DNA of 64,000 nt, from assembly GCA_032622095.1 (NCBI GenBank), contig CP136064.1, positions 131,137,129 through 131,201,128 of the forward strand. Direction: 5' to 3'. Below the pieces are notes generated by a model, which was not told the origin of the DNA, ran no database searches, and saw nothing but the letters and a program-made list of their open reading frames with translations. The translations under genes were made by a program, and so were the position numbers. Below, one piece after another: positions 11,690 to 23,564 of the stretch. The number at the start of each line of letters is the position of its first letter. The stretch's first letter is position 1. Source of the stretch: Siphonodentalium dalli. Taxonomy: Eukaryota; Mollusca; Scaphopoda; Gadilida; Siphonodentaliidae.

Positions 11690-12328
11690 AGCAGTCCAGT
11701 AATGCATGCTCAACAATATCATCACAATACTTGCCACAAAGTTTGTATTTTCCACATTCCGGTGAGGTAGATAGACTCAGTAGTTTCGCAAGTTAATAGT
11801 GAATCAGAACTTCTCATGCGTTCTTCGCATTCGCGCTTCTGTATTTTGTTAATTTGTAGTTTGATGATTGTTTTCCATTCACCTTTGGATGGGAAATTAC
11901 CAAGTGTGGCGTAGTTATTGAGATATGAGCATAGATTGTAGCGTTCGAGTATAGATATAAAGAGTCGTCAGTTGACGTTTGTGAGAGGTGGTCGGCTAAA
12001 CGTGATGTGAATATTTCTTGCGACGATTTTCCTTGCGGCATTCTACAGAGGTTCCCGAAAAACTGAGTTTACGTTTATCAATAACCGACGACAGGGAACT
12101 TGTTCCAAGGAGCGATTGGACAATGTCAGTTCGGGATCGTGTAGGTAAACCTCGGATGCGTTTAAGGCAGAACCTATGTGCTCGCTCAAGAGATATTACA
12201 TTTGTCTCACTGAGCCCACACATCAGTTCTGTCCCATAAAGACTTCTAGGTAAAACAATGGAAGTGTATAATGTAAGGCAACTAAGTGGAGTGAATCTTC
12301 CAGCGTACATGCCGGCACTACTTAGCAT
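11690..12328 (-). pseudogene. LINE C-terminal region with CCHC-like zinc motif
   Basis: Frames at 12328-11996 (LPRSLYGTELMCGLSE, LERAHRFCLKRIRGLP) and 12041-11814 continue the post-RT domain with one frameshift between them. Near 11700-11750 the minus strand encodes CGKYCDDIVEHALLDC, a C-x3-C-x5-H-x3-C arrangement typical of LINE C-termini. No RNase H catalytic set was recognised. Confidence 0.7.
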
Positions 12329-12337
12329 GAGATAAAC

Positions 12338-13120
12338 TTATCTAATTTTCTCACAGATATGACTGGAGAACTTGTTCGCATGTGACTCACGATGTAAAGG
12401 GATGCCAAGGTGTGTAATTTTGTCAGATTCTAATAACGGTTTTTTGTTGAGGATCCACGTATTTATCTTGCGATTTCTAGCAATATAATTTGTTTCGTTT
12501 AACACGACCACTTTGCACTTGTCCTGATTATAACGAAACCTCCATTTCCGGCTGTACTCTCCACATATGTTGCACAACAGCGTCATGTCGTCGGCTTGTG
12601 TTGGTGCCACGCAGTTTGTGGAATTCAATCGCAGACCGTGGGGACTTGAAACTAGTTCACTTAATAGGTCATCAATGAACAACATGTATAAAAGAGGTGC
12701 TAATAAATATCCCTGTCTTGTTCCTTGGTTTATGGGGATCAGTTTGGACGTTGAGTTATTAAAGCGGACAACGCATTGTATACCACACAGGAGAGTTTCG
12801 ATGATGCGCCATATTTTACCGCAAAAGCCTCTCTGAAGTAATTTGAACAGCAAACCGTTTATCCAAACTGTGTCGAACGCTTTCCGTGCGTCGAGAAAGC
12901 AAGCATAAAGGGGACTGTGTAACTCTTTAGTATATGAAATACTTCACTGATGATGTACGAACAATGCATGCTGCCGGTCCCTTTCTGAAATTCATGCTGT
13001 AATGAGTTAACTTGGATACGTTGTGGTGCGTGAGATTCAAGCCGAAGGAGTATGATTTTTTTCTAGAATCTTATAGAGAATCGGAAGTAAAGTTATAGCT
13101 CTGTAATTGTCAAATTTTGT
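12338..13120 (-). pseudogene. LINE reverse transcriptase domain, broken
   Basis: The minus strand shows NYRAITLLPILYKIL, then FLDARKAFDTVWINGLLFKL (motif A with the catalytic Asp). INQGTRQG...PLLYMLFIDDL (motif B region) and ADDM (motif C) follow. The usual Tyr of YADD is Gln here. The longest clean stretch is 171 codons (12853-12338), and upstream parts lie in other frames. A poly-C run at 13129-13140 falls in the frame-shifted region and may have caused one of the breaks. The linker between endonuclease and RT is visible at 13969-13646. Confidence 0.9.
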
Positions 13121-14041
13121 CTTAGATTTGCCCCCCCCCCCTTATAAAGAGGCAGAATAACTCCGATTTTCGCCCGTGGTGGTATGTGATTGAATTCCAT
13201 GGTTCACATGTGGGCGATGGTGTATAAGATACACTCACCTTCATATACAATGTGTTCATATGAAATGAAATCATGACCTGGGGCTTTCCCTTATCCTGCT
13301 GATCTGAGTACATTTTCGATTTCATCTGACGTAACACTGTAGCACAAGAGTGCATGGATCTAGATTACCTGATATATCACTATGGTCATGGGAAATTAAA
13401 GCATTGACGTTTTCAAAGTGGAATTGATCGAATGTTTCACATTGAAGAGGTGAATACAGAATTTTAAAATATGTTCCCCAAGCTTCGATCACATCAGAGG
13501 GATCGCGTAAAATGTTGCCGCCTACTTCGAATAAATTCTGAGCGGGAGCCTTTCTCCGTGTTCTATGAGAGTTAAAGGCTCGGAAAAAGCTATCAATATT
13601 TTATATCTGTTTCTGCCAGTGTGTCAAGTCTTTCGTCAGTTTTATTTAGAAACTGTTGATTGGCCCTTCTATACTCACGTCGAAAGAGACATTTTGCGTG
13701 TTGTAGTCACGATACGCATTGTGAGTGTCATCGCGTGGACTGCCTGTATCCAGCCAAATTCGCCGATAAGATGTCATTGTTTTGTGCAAGGTTTTCAATG
13801 TTTCGTCCCAAGAGGGCTTCAGATGTCGGTTAAATTTCTTCGGGACCACGAAGAGTTGTGAAGACTCATTGAGACAGTGTGTGACATCATCATAGCATTT
13901 GTCTAAATCTCGCGTGTTTTGAATAGCGTATGTCGGTAAAGTCTCGCAAATGTGTGCTTGATAAAGCAAGAGAGCCTCGCTAGAAGAGGAGAGACATTTC
14001 CAGTTCGGTCTGGTTTGGGCTTAAATTTGGCGGGGATGATT

Positions 14042-14784
14042 CTATTTCCGCTCCATAAGATATGCACATGTGGATTGGGCGGTGATTTGATATACATTGG
14101 AGGAATCATCCAAAATATAAACGCTGGCTACTCTTTGGGTATCAGAAATTGGAATGAGAATGTGATCTATAATTGACCCGCTGATACCGTCGGCGGCTAC
14201 AAATGTAAAGCGTGGGTTGGTGCAGATGGGTTTGCTGTTGACAGATTGCATTTTGCATGAGTTGACAAATTTTGAGAACGATTTGTTTCTGGCATCGGTT
14301 TTTTTCCAGATTACCATTGAAATCTCCCATGAGAATGATGTGACCCAGCGGTGAGTATAGATCTTTCAGATCGTGAATTATTTGAAGATATTCGCGATAG
14401 AATTCCGCTGTATAATTTGTGCATGGCAAATACACCTGGAATATGTACACGTAGGCATGATGATCGAGGCGAAATTGAAGGCCACAAATTCGATCATCAT
14501 CTAAGTCTAGCGGAGTTATAGAGTTATCGCACTTCCGATTCCAGAGTAAAGCCACGTACCCCACCTTTAAATCTACCGCGTTGCATGGGTAAGCGTTGTG
14601 ACGAGTCACAGACCGCATGGTAGTTGTAATTCTGATCTATAGTGTCCAAAAAATGAACGTTGTGTTCATGTAGCCAGTGCTCAGATAGGCCAATGATATC
14701 AATAGATTGGTCACGCATAATATGACTAAGGTATAGGCTGCTTGATAGGATGCCCGTACAGTTCCACGAGATGACACTCAGCAT
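14042..14784 (-). pseudogene. LINE apurinic-type endonuclease domain, broken
   Basis: The frame opens MLSVISWNCTGILSS, the conserved N-terminal SWN strand. It then shows GLSEHWL with the catalytic Glu, a later GDFNGN with the Asp/Asn pair, and SIIDHIL with the terminal Asp-His. These are the standard landmarks of the endonuclease/exonuclease/phosphatase fold that LINEs use to nick target DNA. The domain is spread over three reading frames (14784-14524, 14618-14142, 14317-14042), so at least two frameshifts have occurred. All key motifs are still readable. Confidence 0.9.
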
Positions 14785-16045
14785 CTTGTAGGTTTTTCAG
14801 ACATGCAAAAGTATATACATATACATTCGTATCCTAATTTTGTTACAATATATTGTAAAACTGATCCAATGTGCTTCGGATGTATATGAAGACATAATGC
14901 AGACTATATGCAACATATGTGTAGAGCAACAATGTGATAATCATATTGGATAAACATCAGCATGTGAAAAACACAAACAAAGTTAGTAAATATTGTTGAA
15001 CACGTCAAATGGAACCCATTGGGCACAAGTGACACCTTTGGGCCAGCAGTACCGATAGAGTCACGAACAGGATGAAATTGTAAACTTAAATTGTTTTATT
15101 TGATTATTGCAACATAACGAAGATCAGTCGACGTAAACATCTCCGTAATAATTATAATTTATTAATTTATATGATATACTGAGTCGAAATTTATGTCGAC
15201 TGAACGAAGATGTGGGCCCCGTTGGTTCAGAGTGCCCAGATGAAGATAATTAATCGAGTGTGTTTATCACAGTACGCGCTAACTGCTCGCCTTCCTATCG
15301 CCTGAGGCGTTATTTCGCTAAAATCCTATTCAGATTCTGGATTCAGATTACAGATTGGTCCCCGTACGACTTGGTTCGGCAAAAGAACAGACCAGAAATT
15401 GGCAGAATCAGTAAACGAACCGTAATCTCAATTTCGTGGTAATCCGATTGGGATTCGGATTCCGATTACGGACTCAAATGTTCGTAATGTAAACAAACCG
15501 AGATTTCGCCACCTCAGAGTTTAAAAACACAATAAAACATAAGAATCGTCTCTTGTGTACAAATTATTGCAGAATATAAACGATCTATATCAAAAAATTT
15601 TAAATGCGGAGACAAATTTGTTTTATTGAATGTAAACTGGGAGAATATTACTGAAATTAGCCAAATAATAACGCTATTGATAGTAACGCTGGGGGAGCAC
15701 TTCGGTTGATGGCGAAGCAATTGCAAATCATTGTTGATTGTCACTTTCATATGTCCATTTCATAATTCCATCCGTAAAATACCGCCCGAACGCATGTCGA
15801 TTTCGAATTCGGCGGATACGTCACCATTGACCGAATTCATATGAACCTGCATGGATATGTCTTCTGCTGTGTTCGTTATTATAATGTTTCTTCTTATTCA
15901 AGAAATAGTAGGATTATATGGTATCGATGGATTATCAGATACACGTATGTACTATCATCTAGTCTTAAAGTTATAGCAATTTCATGTTTTGTTTCGTTAA
16001 ATGCAGTCGTTTTGCACAATAGTCTCTGTATAGACAACAAACACA
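14785..16045. other. Unassigned AT-rich sequence
   Basis: A short inverted pair (GTCGAC...TAAA at 15127, TTTATGTCGAC at 15191) and ACCGATAGAGTCACG at 15050 are the only structures I noticed. ACCGATAGA.TCACGTA recurs at about 17727 and 28340. GATTCGGATT-rich sequence at 15330-15480 resembles 17000-17040 in part. There are no genes. Confidence 0.4.
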
Positions 16046-16665
16046 TGTTCTAGGGACGTGGCTAGAAGTTTCCTCAAATTTCCGGCCAACTACACCCCCC
16101 CCCCATTGAACCAAACATCAATCTCACAGGTTCGCAGAATTCAAAATGCCTACCTATATATGGTGTCAAATTAATGTCCAACTAATGTTGTGTCATGCAT
16201 GAAATTTCCGACTGCTGGAATGTACCAAAGTTTAGTTTAGATATATTTATTTCAAATATATGTCAAATTTAGATAACACATGATATATAACACATACATT
16301 TGTTTATACATACAACGGAATTGGGGGACAAGTACTGACTCACTTAAGGGTACCCCCTCTCCCATATGTTATTACACTGAAAAAATAAATAATTAGTAAT
16401 GGCAAAGCAACATGACTACCAAAACAAATTGAACATATATACAGATCACTGGACAGCCCCTCTCCCGAGTTAGTCATAAGTTTGTATATGTATTTATTTA
16501 AAATCGGGTTTGTTTGTTGCGTTTGTTGGCTTGTACGTATCATTATGTCAAAATAATCCTGATTTTCCTCACGTATGAATGACTGCACAGCTTAGAAAAT
16601 TATACCAAAGTTCGGGGTGGGAGTCGATACACCCAATCAACCCCTGTCGTCACGTCCCTGTTCAA
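16046..16665. mobile_element. Short TIR element with GGGACGTG ends
   Basis: GGGACGTG at 16053 is inverted as CACGTCCC ending at 16658. The flanks are TGTTCTA and TGTTCAA, a 7-bp candidate target duplication with one mismatch. It starts with a poly-C tract and contains the CTGTGGAA/AATTTCC-like stretches seen in related fragments at 8.3, 9.4 and 21.0 kb. There is no coding capacity. Confidence 0.6.
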
Positions 16666-17688
16666 CTGACAAGTTTCGTGTGTTCTTCACAACATCTTCG
16701 GAATTTGATTCAGGAGGCCTAGAGCTGTCATGTTTAGATATGCTTGCCATCATCGATAAACACACTTTAACTTGAAAAAAAAGATGCGATTAAGTCGGAT
16801 TGGCAGCAAAATATGTGCCGTGTATATACACATAGAAGAAAGGCATGACTTTCACAACAAACATGCACTTTATAAATATAAGATACAAATGATACTTGTG
16901 TCAAATACATGAGCCATGTTTGACGCTGGGAGAGAGTTTCGGAGACCACGTGGATTTAAAAATCTGACCTAGAATCGGGAATTAGCCCCGCCCCCGTAAT
17001 CGGCTTCGGATTCTCAATCCGGATTTTAGCGAAATTACGACTCTGGTACCAGAACACGCTGTGTATAGCAGTCTCTCGGGAAAGCAGACGAAATTCATAA
17101 ACGATGTACATCTGTTAGGAATTTCGTCGGCTTTTCAAAGAGACAGGCTATTTGGCCATGCGTTTGTCACAACATACCTGTTTCTTGCGTGCATGCATAA
17201 TTCTTGTTTTATTGATAGTAATGATGAAAAGAGTAACGACTTGTATTAATCGAATAATAAAAATGAAGTTAGTTTGCCGTATCGTAATCAGGATGGACTT
17301 TATTTTACCTACGGACTGTTCATTCTTGAAAGTGCAGCCTATACTCGTATAGTAAAACTGGGAATTATGCTTGATTCATATCAAGGCGACGTCCAGTCGC
17401 GGGATGTTGGCCAGTTTCTGGGCCGAGGCCAGGGGCATACACTGGCGATGGCGGATTGTTGACGGGGGTGTCACGCGTGCAAATATATAGTGACATTAGC
17501 ATTAACCTTTACTACTAAAAATAAATTGAGTTCGTGTGTCTGTCAGGCAAAAGGCGACAAAACGACTGAACCCCTCTGAAAATGTGTACATGGGGTCATA
17601 GCATGCACGTAACCCGGGGATTAAGAGCGCTAATAATGTTAAAAACTTTGGCTATATGTAATATGTTCTTGTCCAATGGGGGGCTGGA
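16666..17688. other. Unassigned sequence
   Basis: Only short motif-free frames. ATTTTAGCGAAATTACG at 17023 is a partial inverse of TTATTTCGCTAAAATCC at 15309, possibly two ends of an old TIR element spanning 15.3-17.05 kb. I could not extend the match. Confidence 0.35.
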
Positions 17689-17898
17689 TTATGGGTAATT
17701 AGGTAGTCTCGTACCTGACTCAATCGTACCGATAGAGTCACGTACATTACTTTCCTTTGAAATTTCAACACGCGCCTCAGTCATTACATACCCCACAGCA
17801 GAGTCATGTGTTGGGTTCTCTTCGCTTTCACATTTGGAATCGCCGTCATTACTTTCCTTTGCAATTTCATCACGCGCTTCAGTCAATGCATATCCCAA
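17689..17898 (-). CDS. Open frame with a duplicated peptide unit, unrecognised
   Basis: A 69-codon frame in which GYALTEARDEIAKESN is followed about 35 residues later by GYVMTEARVEISKESN. The two copies differ by several substitutions, many of them conservative, which is what a repeated protein segment would show. I know no family with this repeat. It may be one exon of a repeat-bearing gene or a coding relic inside an element. The same DNA also carries the recurring ACCGATAGAGTCACGTA motif. Confidence 0.3.
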   Translation of the reverse strand: MGYALTEARDEIAKESNDGDSKCESEENPTHDSAVGYVMTEARVEISKESNVRDSIGTIESGTRLPNYP

Positions 17899-18040
17899 GA
17901 GATTCTGTCTTTTTTTGCTGGCCTGGGTACTATGCTAGTAATTAGGTCGATGTAAAAGTAAAAATGGGTCGCTTTAAAAGCTGTAGTCTTACCCCGCTGA
18001 ATAAAATAGTCCGACACAGATTAGCGCATGTGCTGATATT

Positions 18041-18730
18041 GATTTCGCCGAAATTTGATACTTAGGGGTACTTGTGTCCGGAGAGTGTTTTGGACGGGTC
18101 AAATCGTGACCCCGACCTGACCTTGACCTTTAAAACAATTGACAAGGTCAAATTGGGTAAAACGGACGGATTTCGACGAAATTTGATACCTATGGCTACT
18201 TTTATCCGGGGAGTGTTTTGGACCGGTCAAATCATGACCCGGCGAGACCTTGACCTTCAATATGGTCAATCAAAGGTCAAATAATTTAAAACGGATGGAT
18301 TTCGACGAAATTTGATACCAAGGGTTACTTTTGTCCGGCGAGTGTTTTGGACGGGTCAAATCGTGACCCCGACCTGACCTTGACATTCAAAATGGTCATT
18401 CCAGGTCAAATCGGGTAAAACGGACGGATTTCGACGAAATTTGATACCTAGGGGTACCTTTGTCCGGGGCATGTTTTGGACGGGTCAAATCGTGACCCCG
18501 ACCTGACCTTGACATTCAAAATGGTCATTCAAGGTCAAATTTGGTAAAACGGACGGATTTCGACCAAATTTGATACCTAGGGGTACTTTTGTCGGGGAGT
18601 GTTTTGGACGGGTCAAATCGTGACCCCGACCTGACCTTGACTTTCAAAATAGTCAATTCAAGGTCAAATCGCGCCTTTCGCCGGAAATCAGATGGGAAAC
18701 AGCCCGGACGAAGTCGGGCCCACCAGCTAG
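18041..18730 (+). mobile_element. Helitron-like element, 3' part with tandem 128-bp units
   Basis: Five units each begin GATTTCGaCGAAATTTGATAC and contain GTGTTTTGGACGGGTCAAAT and GACCTGACCTTGAC, spaced about 128 bp. The right end has the hairpin GCCCGgACGAAGTCGGGC a few bases before CTAG, followed by T. Hairpin plus CTRR and insertion before T is the Helitron 3' signature. A clear 5' TC end is not visible. The element has no Rep/helicase, so it is non-autonomous. It is the same family as 36227-36854. Confidence 0.75.
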
Positions 18731-18861
18731 TGTAATAAAAAGATAACTTGAAGAATGTAATGTAAAACACGAGAATCGGGAAAACTTGATATATGGAAGT
18801 ATCCAAATTTCCCAGATGGAATTTGAAAGCTAGTTTATATCATAATATTATAATTTCTATT

Positions 18862-19404
18862 TATGGCTAATAATATGATCTTGGTGGCGTTACCATTTCT
18901 GACTATGGTTTTCTTGTTACTCATGATACCGAATATAATGACCTCACACTGTGTGACGAAACATTACTTCGTGTGCTGTATGCCCGAAATAGTAAATTTT
19001 TACCCAACTGTTGTGGAGTGGGCTGACTGTGGAGTTGACTGGCGTTGCCGTGACCCATAAATCCTTCAGATGGATGTGTTTTAATGATCTGTGTACCTTC
19101 AATGATATTTAACAAGATAATTGTATGTTGCCAATACATACGTATTATCACTCCTATATATCGGCCAGGTGCATGTCAAATGATGTGTTGCTTTCGCCGT
19201 GGTATGGCTTGGAGTTGCGGCCATTTTGATAGCAATTCCATGGCCGCGATTGTATTATTTTCTGCACCTATCACTCTATTCGCTCCCGTACTCTAATTTC
19301 ACACGAACTGGTATAACTGCGTATTTTTATGCCATACTGCATCGTATAACAAGAAAACCATAGTCAGAAATGGTAACGCCACCAAGATCGTATTATTAGC
19401 CATA
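18862..19404. mobile_element. MITE with 58-bp terminal inverted repeats
   Basis: The termini (18862-18919 and 19347-19404) are near-perfect inverses containing CTTGGTGGCGTTACCATTTC and GACTATGGTTTTCTTGT. There is no transposase. The same terminus occurs singly at 31594-31650, 53485-53536 and 55845-55900, so the family has at least four copies here. Confidence 0.85.
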
Positions 19405-19857
19405 AATATAAATCATAATATAAAATATATTGGTTACATGAATGGACCGCCTCAGAATTCCGTTAAGATAAGTAATTCTTCAAATTATTACAATGAACTA
19501 CGGCTTATAAATTACTGCAGGTTTCTCATTCGCCACACCAGAATGCTTCTAAATGCGGATCAAAGCTAAGAGTGCGTGGCACAGCCATTGTTCATAGACA
19601 TTTTACAGATAGCGAGAATGATGCATGCTGGGAACGAAAGCATCCACAGCAAAGCCATGTGCTTACGGGGGCATGCGTTTATTATAGGGGATTTATGGTG
19701 GGCCTATAAAACTAATTATAACTTTGTTATCTGTCATAGTTTATGCGTGAAATTTTAAACATATATACCTGGACATCTACCCCTTCCAGAATGTTGAAAA
19801 ACATTTCAGTTGCTCATCGTATTTTTATAGACGAAATAGTCCGAAATTCCAGAAAAT

Positions 19858-20564
19858 TGCGCTAACTGCTCAATGTTTTAATGTGTTACAAAACGTCTGA
19901 TAAAAATAGTTCTATCGGGAATATTCACACCATTTTTTTTCAGAGAACATAGTGTAAATATAGTCCTATCGGGATATCGTAAAGGAGATTAATTAAACCC
20001 CTCAGACTGCCGAAACTGACGACATTAAATTCGCTTTTTCGTGTCCCGCGGAAATGAAACTTGTCTGTCCATTGATGACGTTATTTATTTGACATAGTAT
20101 TTTTTTCTTCTGTTGTATTTGAACACTTGTTGCACGCGCAGGCTGCACGATCATAATAACTTCAACCGATAAGCGCCGACTGATACCCGCGCAACAGTTT
20201 GTCTCAAATAAATTGTTATCAAAACGCAGGTTTATGGCCGCGGACATAAGCCGATTAAGTGTAATGTAATTTATCCATGAATTTGACTGAAAAATTGTGA
20301 TTCTATCACCATTAGCCACGAAAATGGGACCTCTAAACAGGCAAGTTTGATTTTCGGCGGACACGAACAAGCGAATTTATTGTCGGCAGTTTCGGCAGTC
20401 TGAGGGTTAATTAATCCCGAATTAAACGGAACTACTTTACGATAGTCCGATGGGACTATGTTTACTCTATGCATGTTCTCTGAAAAAATAGTGTGAATAT
20501 TCCCGATAGAACTCTTTTTATCAGACGTTGTGTAACACCTTAAAACATTGAGCAGTTATAGCGC
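19858..20564. mobile_element. Palindromic element with arms of about 165 bp
   Basis: The left arm runs from TGCGCTAACTGCTCAATG through TCTATCGGGAATATTCACAC to CCCTCAGACTGCCGAAACTG. The right arm is its inverse with scattered mismatches. The central roughly 360 bp is unpaired and carries a chance frame. It is a foldback MITE with no coding capacity. Confidence 0.8.
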
Positions 20565-22099
20565 AAACCGAAATGTGTTGTCTTGCAAGATATCCCACCG
20601 CTTTAGCTAAATTTACCTTCCTACAATATCCATAAAGAGGATCATATATTATATACCCACGGTTTTAATTATAGAATATAAAATATATTGGTTTCGCGAA
20701 TGACCAACTCAGAATTCCGTTAAAATAACAATAACAACCAGCACCTATAACGAACCGTTTTACTGGACTTGGGCTACTGGTCGCGTAGTTCCGACTTTTA
20801 AATAAACGGAATTTCCAACTCTATAAATAAAAGCCCCACAATGCATTCGCCCTGTCCACCACGCAATATCAAAATCTCAGCAGCTAGATACACCACAGGT
20901 GGCGTAATAAATGCTCTTTATTATTTCCATATCAGGAATACAGTAACAAACAAGACAGCAGTAAAATAAATGGGGACAAAAAGTTAGTGTAATCATGTAT
21001 GAAATTTCCAACTGTTAAAATTCTTTATAACAGTTGTGACTCCCACCCCCTCAAAATACCTCCATCATTCGATCCCCGTCCCCATCATAATGGGGACAAT
21101 AATTACTAGTTGGGATACCAGGCAATGGTAACCATGTATTTTAACCTTTATGTTGTAGTGTAATAATGTATGAAATTTCCAACTACATGTGCATTAACTT
21201 TTTTTTACAAAAGTTGTGAATCATACACACTCAAAATCTAACTTCCACCCCCACCCCACTACACTGTCCCTTCCACTTAAAAACATTCTGGAGATCAAGT
21301 TGGCCACAGGTGTTCAGTTATTTTATACCATGACTCCCTATTGTACTGTGTACAAACATGCTATATAATATATTTGTGCTGTACACCCTACTGTGTGTGA
21401 ACAGGAGTCCGACCGTGGGTAACACGTTTCTACTGTGGGTAACACGTTTTAATGGCATTTCAATGGTTAAAGTTTATACCCATAGTAGAACTACATCCGA
21501 GTTGACCTTTCATTAACCTTCCATGACCTCGATCAAAATCACTCTATTTTTAAAATGTAGCGCCTCGCGATGAAAACAATTTGATACTTTCGATTCAATT
21601 GAATATTATACTCACTAATGCGATAAAAACGAACAGTTATTTCCGTGGAAATCACATCCAGATCAACAAATTGAACATATATTTCAAGAAATAGACGTAA
21701 AAAACTCGAACAACAAACGGTGGATTTCAAAATGACTTTCGTGGTTTCCTGTTCACTGTACGGCGGAGAAAAAAAAGTTCCCGCAATGTGTTATATTTAT
21801 ATTCATTAAATTCGTATTCCCATATATATATTCATGTTGTTTATTTATGGCGGTTTCATCATGATTACAGTTTATTGTGAATTGGCTACAATGATACCAT
21901 ATTCGTACAATTGAATGTTGACCTAATTCAATGTATCAATACGCCTGATCAGCTGTGATAGTGTACGTCGATGTACGGCCAAGTGTGGGGAACACAACGG
22001 GGATGATTGTGAATGGTGCGACAGAATCATCTTAATTTAAGTGGGTTTATTTCGATTTCATAGCAGTTGTTGCTCCTGTACCGGTCATGGTATAAACAA
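20565..22099. other. Unassigned sequence with a duplicated 150-bp stretch
   Basis: The sequence at 20980-21100 repeats at 21140-21270 (TAATcATGTATGAAATTTCC, then CACCCCCTCAAAAT). This is related to the AAATTTCCAAC fragments elsewhere. GTGGGTAACACGTTT occurs twice at 21414-21450. No genes seen. Confidence 0.5.
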
Positions 22100-22241
22100 A
22101 ATACACACGTAGTGTTTCTGAATACCAAATTTACACCACTCGTGGGATTGATGATTTACCACACTCGCTAAAGCTCGTGTGGTAAACCATCAATCCCACT
22201 CGTGGTGTAAATTTGGTATTCAGAAACACTACGTGTGTATT
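22100..22241. repeat. 142-bp near-perfect palindrome
   Basis: Arms of about 65 bp from AATACACACGTAGTGTTTC to GATTTACCACACTCG, with a loop of fewer than 10 bp. Such perfect arms over this length imply a recent origin. Confidence 0.95.
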
Positions 22242-22260
22242 CTATATATACCCCACGTGT

Positions 22261-22334
22261 CTTGGACTGTTGCCAAATTCACAGTGCTCCATTAGAGGGC
22301 CTGCTTGGACTGTTGCCAAATTCACAATGTTAAC
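22261..22334. repeat. Direct repeat of CTTGGACTGTTGCCAAATTC
   Basis: Two copies of CTTGGACTGTTGCCAAATTC followed by ACA, offset by about 43 bp. Confidence 0.8.
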
Positions 22335-23538
22335 TGCAGAGAGGTTGTATGTTATTGGAGACGTTCTAATATGACAATAGGCTGGCCTAATTAACGAACC
22401 ATGCACAGCTAAATACACACAAGCAACTTTTAATCTTCAAATAGATACAATTGTCGGCCTCCAAAATTCAATATACTTTCTTATATACAAACAAACATTG
22501 AACTCATACCATTGTTTCACTTAACCAAAATAGCGAATTTCCCCAAAAGAACGCATATAGACTGCGCATGCAGAAAATAAAAGATGGCCGTTACTACAAA
22601 AAAAACAGACATGCGCACTCCAATTAAAATTACCCATAATTCAGTTCACTACACCAGGGGGCTCCCAACAGGTTATACAATGTTTTCAGGCTATCAGATT
22701 ATTTATATTTTCGACTTTAAGTTTACAATTTGAGCCTGTCCTCACTCTATCGATACGATTTATCATAAACATATTATACACCAGTGGCGTTAACTTTACA
22801 ACTTCGGCATCTACGTGATTATATCGGTACGATTCAGTAAGGTACAAACAATCTCCATAAAATACAGAAGGGGCTCCCAATAGGTTATTCCCATTTATTA
22901 TGGGCTCCCAATAGGTTATACAATATTTTCAGGCTATCAGATTATTTATATTTTCAACAACATATTATTACACCGGTGACTTTAAGTTTACAATTTGAGC
23001 CTGTCCTGACTCTATCGATAGGATTTATCATATTTTCATAAACGTATTATACACCGCTGGCGTTAACTTTACAATTTCGGCATCTACGTGATTATATCGG
23101 TACGATTGAGTAAGGTACAAACAATCTCCAAGAATACATTCGCCCTGTACTCCATGCGATATAAAAAAACCAAATGCAAGTAACACCACACTAGGCGGCG
23201 TAATGACTTATTATTATAGAACTGATGTAATATAGACAACTACGTTGGACGCCATTTTCACAAAGCAGATGTTAGCGGATTTTAGATATGTTACACTGAA
23301 GACCCTCCTGCGTCTTTTGGCACCAAATTTGCTTTCTTACACATTTCTTCCGGGTTAACCCATCGTTTCGCGTGCCATGACCATAATATCGTATGCGATC
23401 AGTTCGTTTTGCACTTTGTGACTTTTTTGTACCAATGTGACCTCTATGGGAATATGATATCAGTTTCATGCCATATCACGATGCACTTAGCAATTCATTT
23501 CCATCAATTTGATAGATCACATGTACACATAATACACC

Positions 23539-23564
23539 CATACGTCATCTTGTTGCTTGTCTTT
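23539..23564 (+). repeat. 26-bp direct repeat, left copy
   Basis: The 26 bp beginning CATACGTCATCTTGTTGCTT recur in the same orientation at 27766-27791, although the arms around them are inverted relative to each other. They may be a long target duplication or a recombination scar around the inner 4.2 kb. Confidence 0.85.

Larger units (their letters stand above)
11480..14784 (-). mobile_element. Decayed non-LTR retrotransposon (LINE), minus strand
   Basis: Read on the minus strand from 14784 downward there is an apurinic-type endonuclease, a linker, a reverse transcriptase and a C-terminal zinc motif, in the usual LINE order. Several frameshifts and stops break it, so it is a fossil. It shares no obvious sequence with the LINE at 45.4-48.2 kb and belongs to a different lineage. 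I found no target duplication or poly(A) tail, so the ends are approximate. Open frames on the plus strand in this stretch (for example 11482-11796 and 12567-12836) are antisense shadows. Confidence 0.9.

Noticed and set aside
11482-11796. 104-codon plus-strand frame
   Set aside because: Its complement carries the C-terminal zinc motif of the minus-strand LINE.
12018-12836. Plus-strand frames of 62-89 codons
   Set aside because: They are antisense to the LINE reverse transcriptase.
15300-17050. Possible old TIR element with TTTCGCTAAAATCC ends
   Set aside because: Only about 14-17 bp pair, and neither flank nor interior supports it.
18525-18806. 93-codon minus-strand frame
   Set aside because: It reads through the tandem units and 3' end of a Helitron. 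The same peptide pattern appears in 36160-36881 for the same reason.
20002-20370. 122-codon minus-strand frame
   Set aside because: It spans the loop and arm of a palindromic MITE and has no domain.
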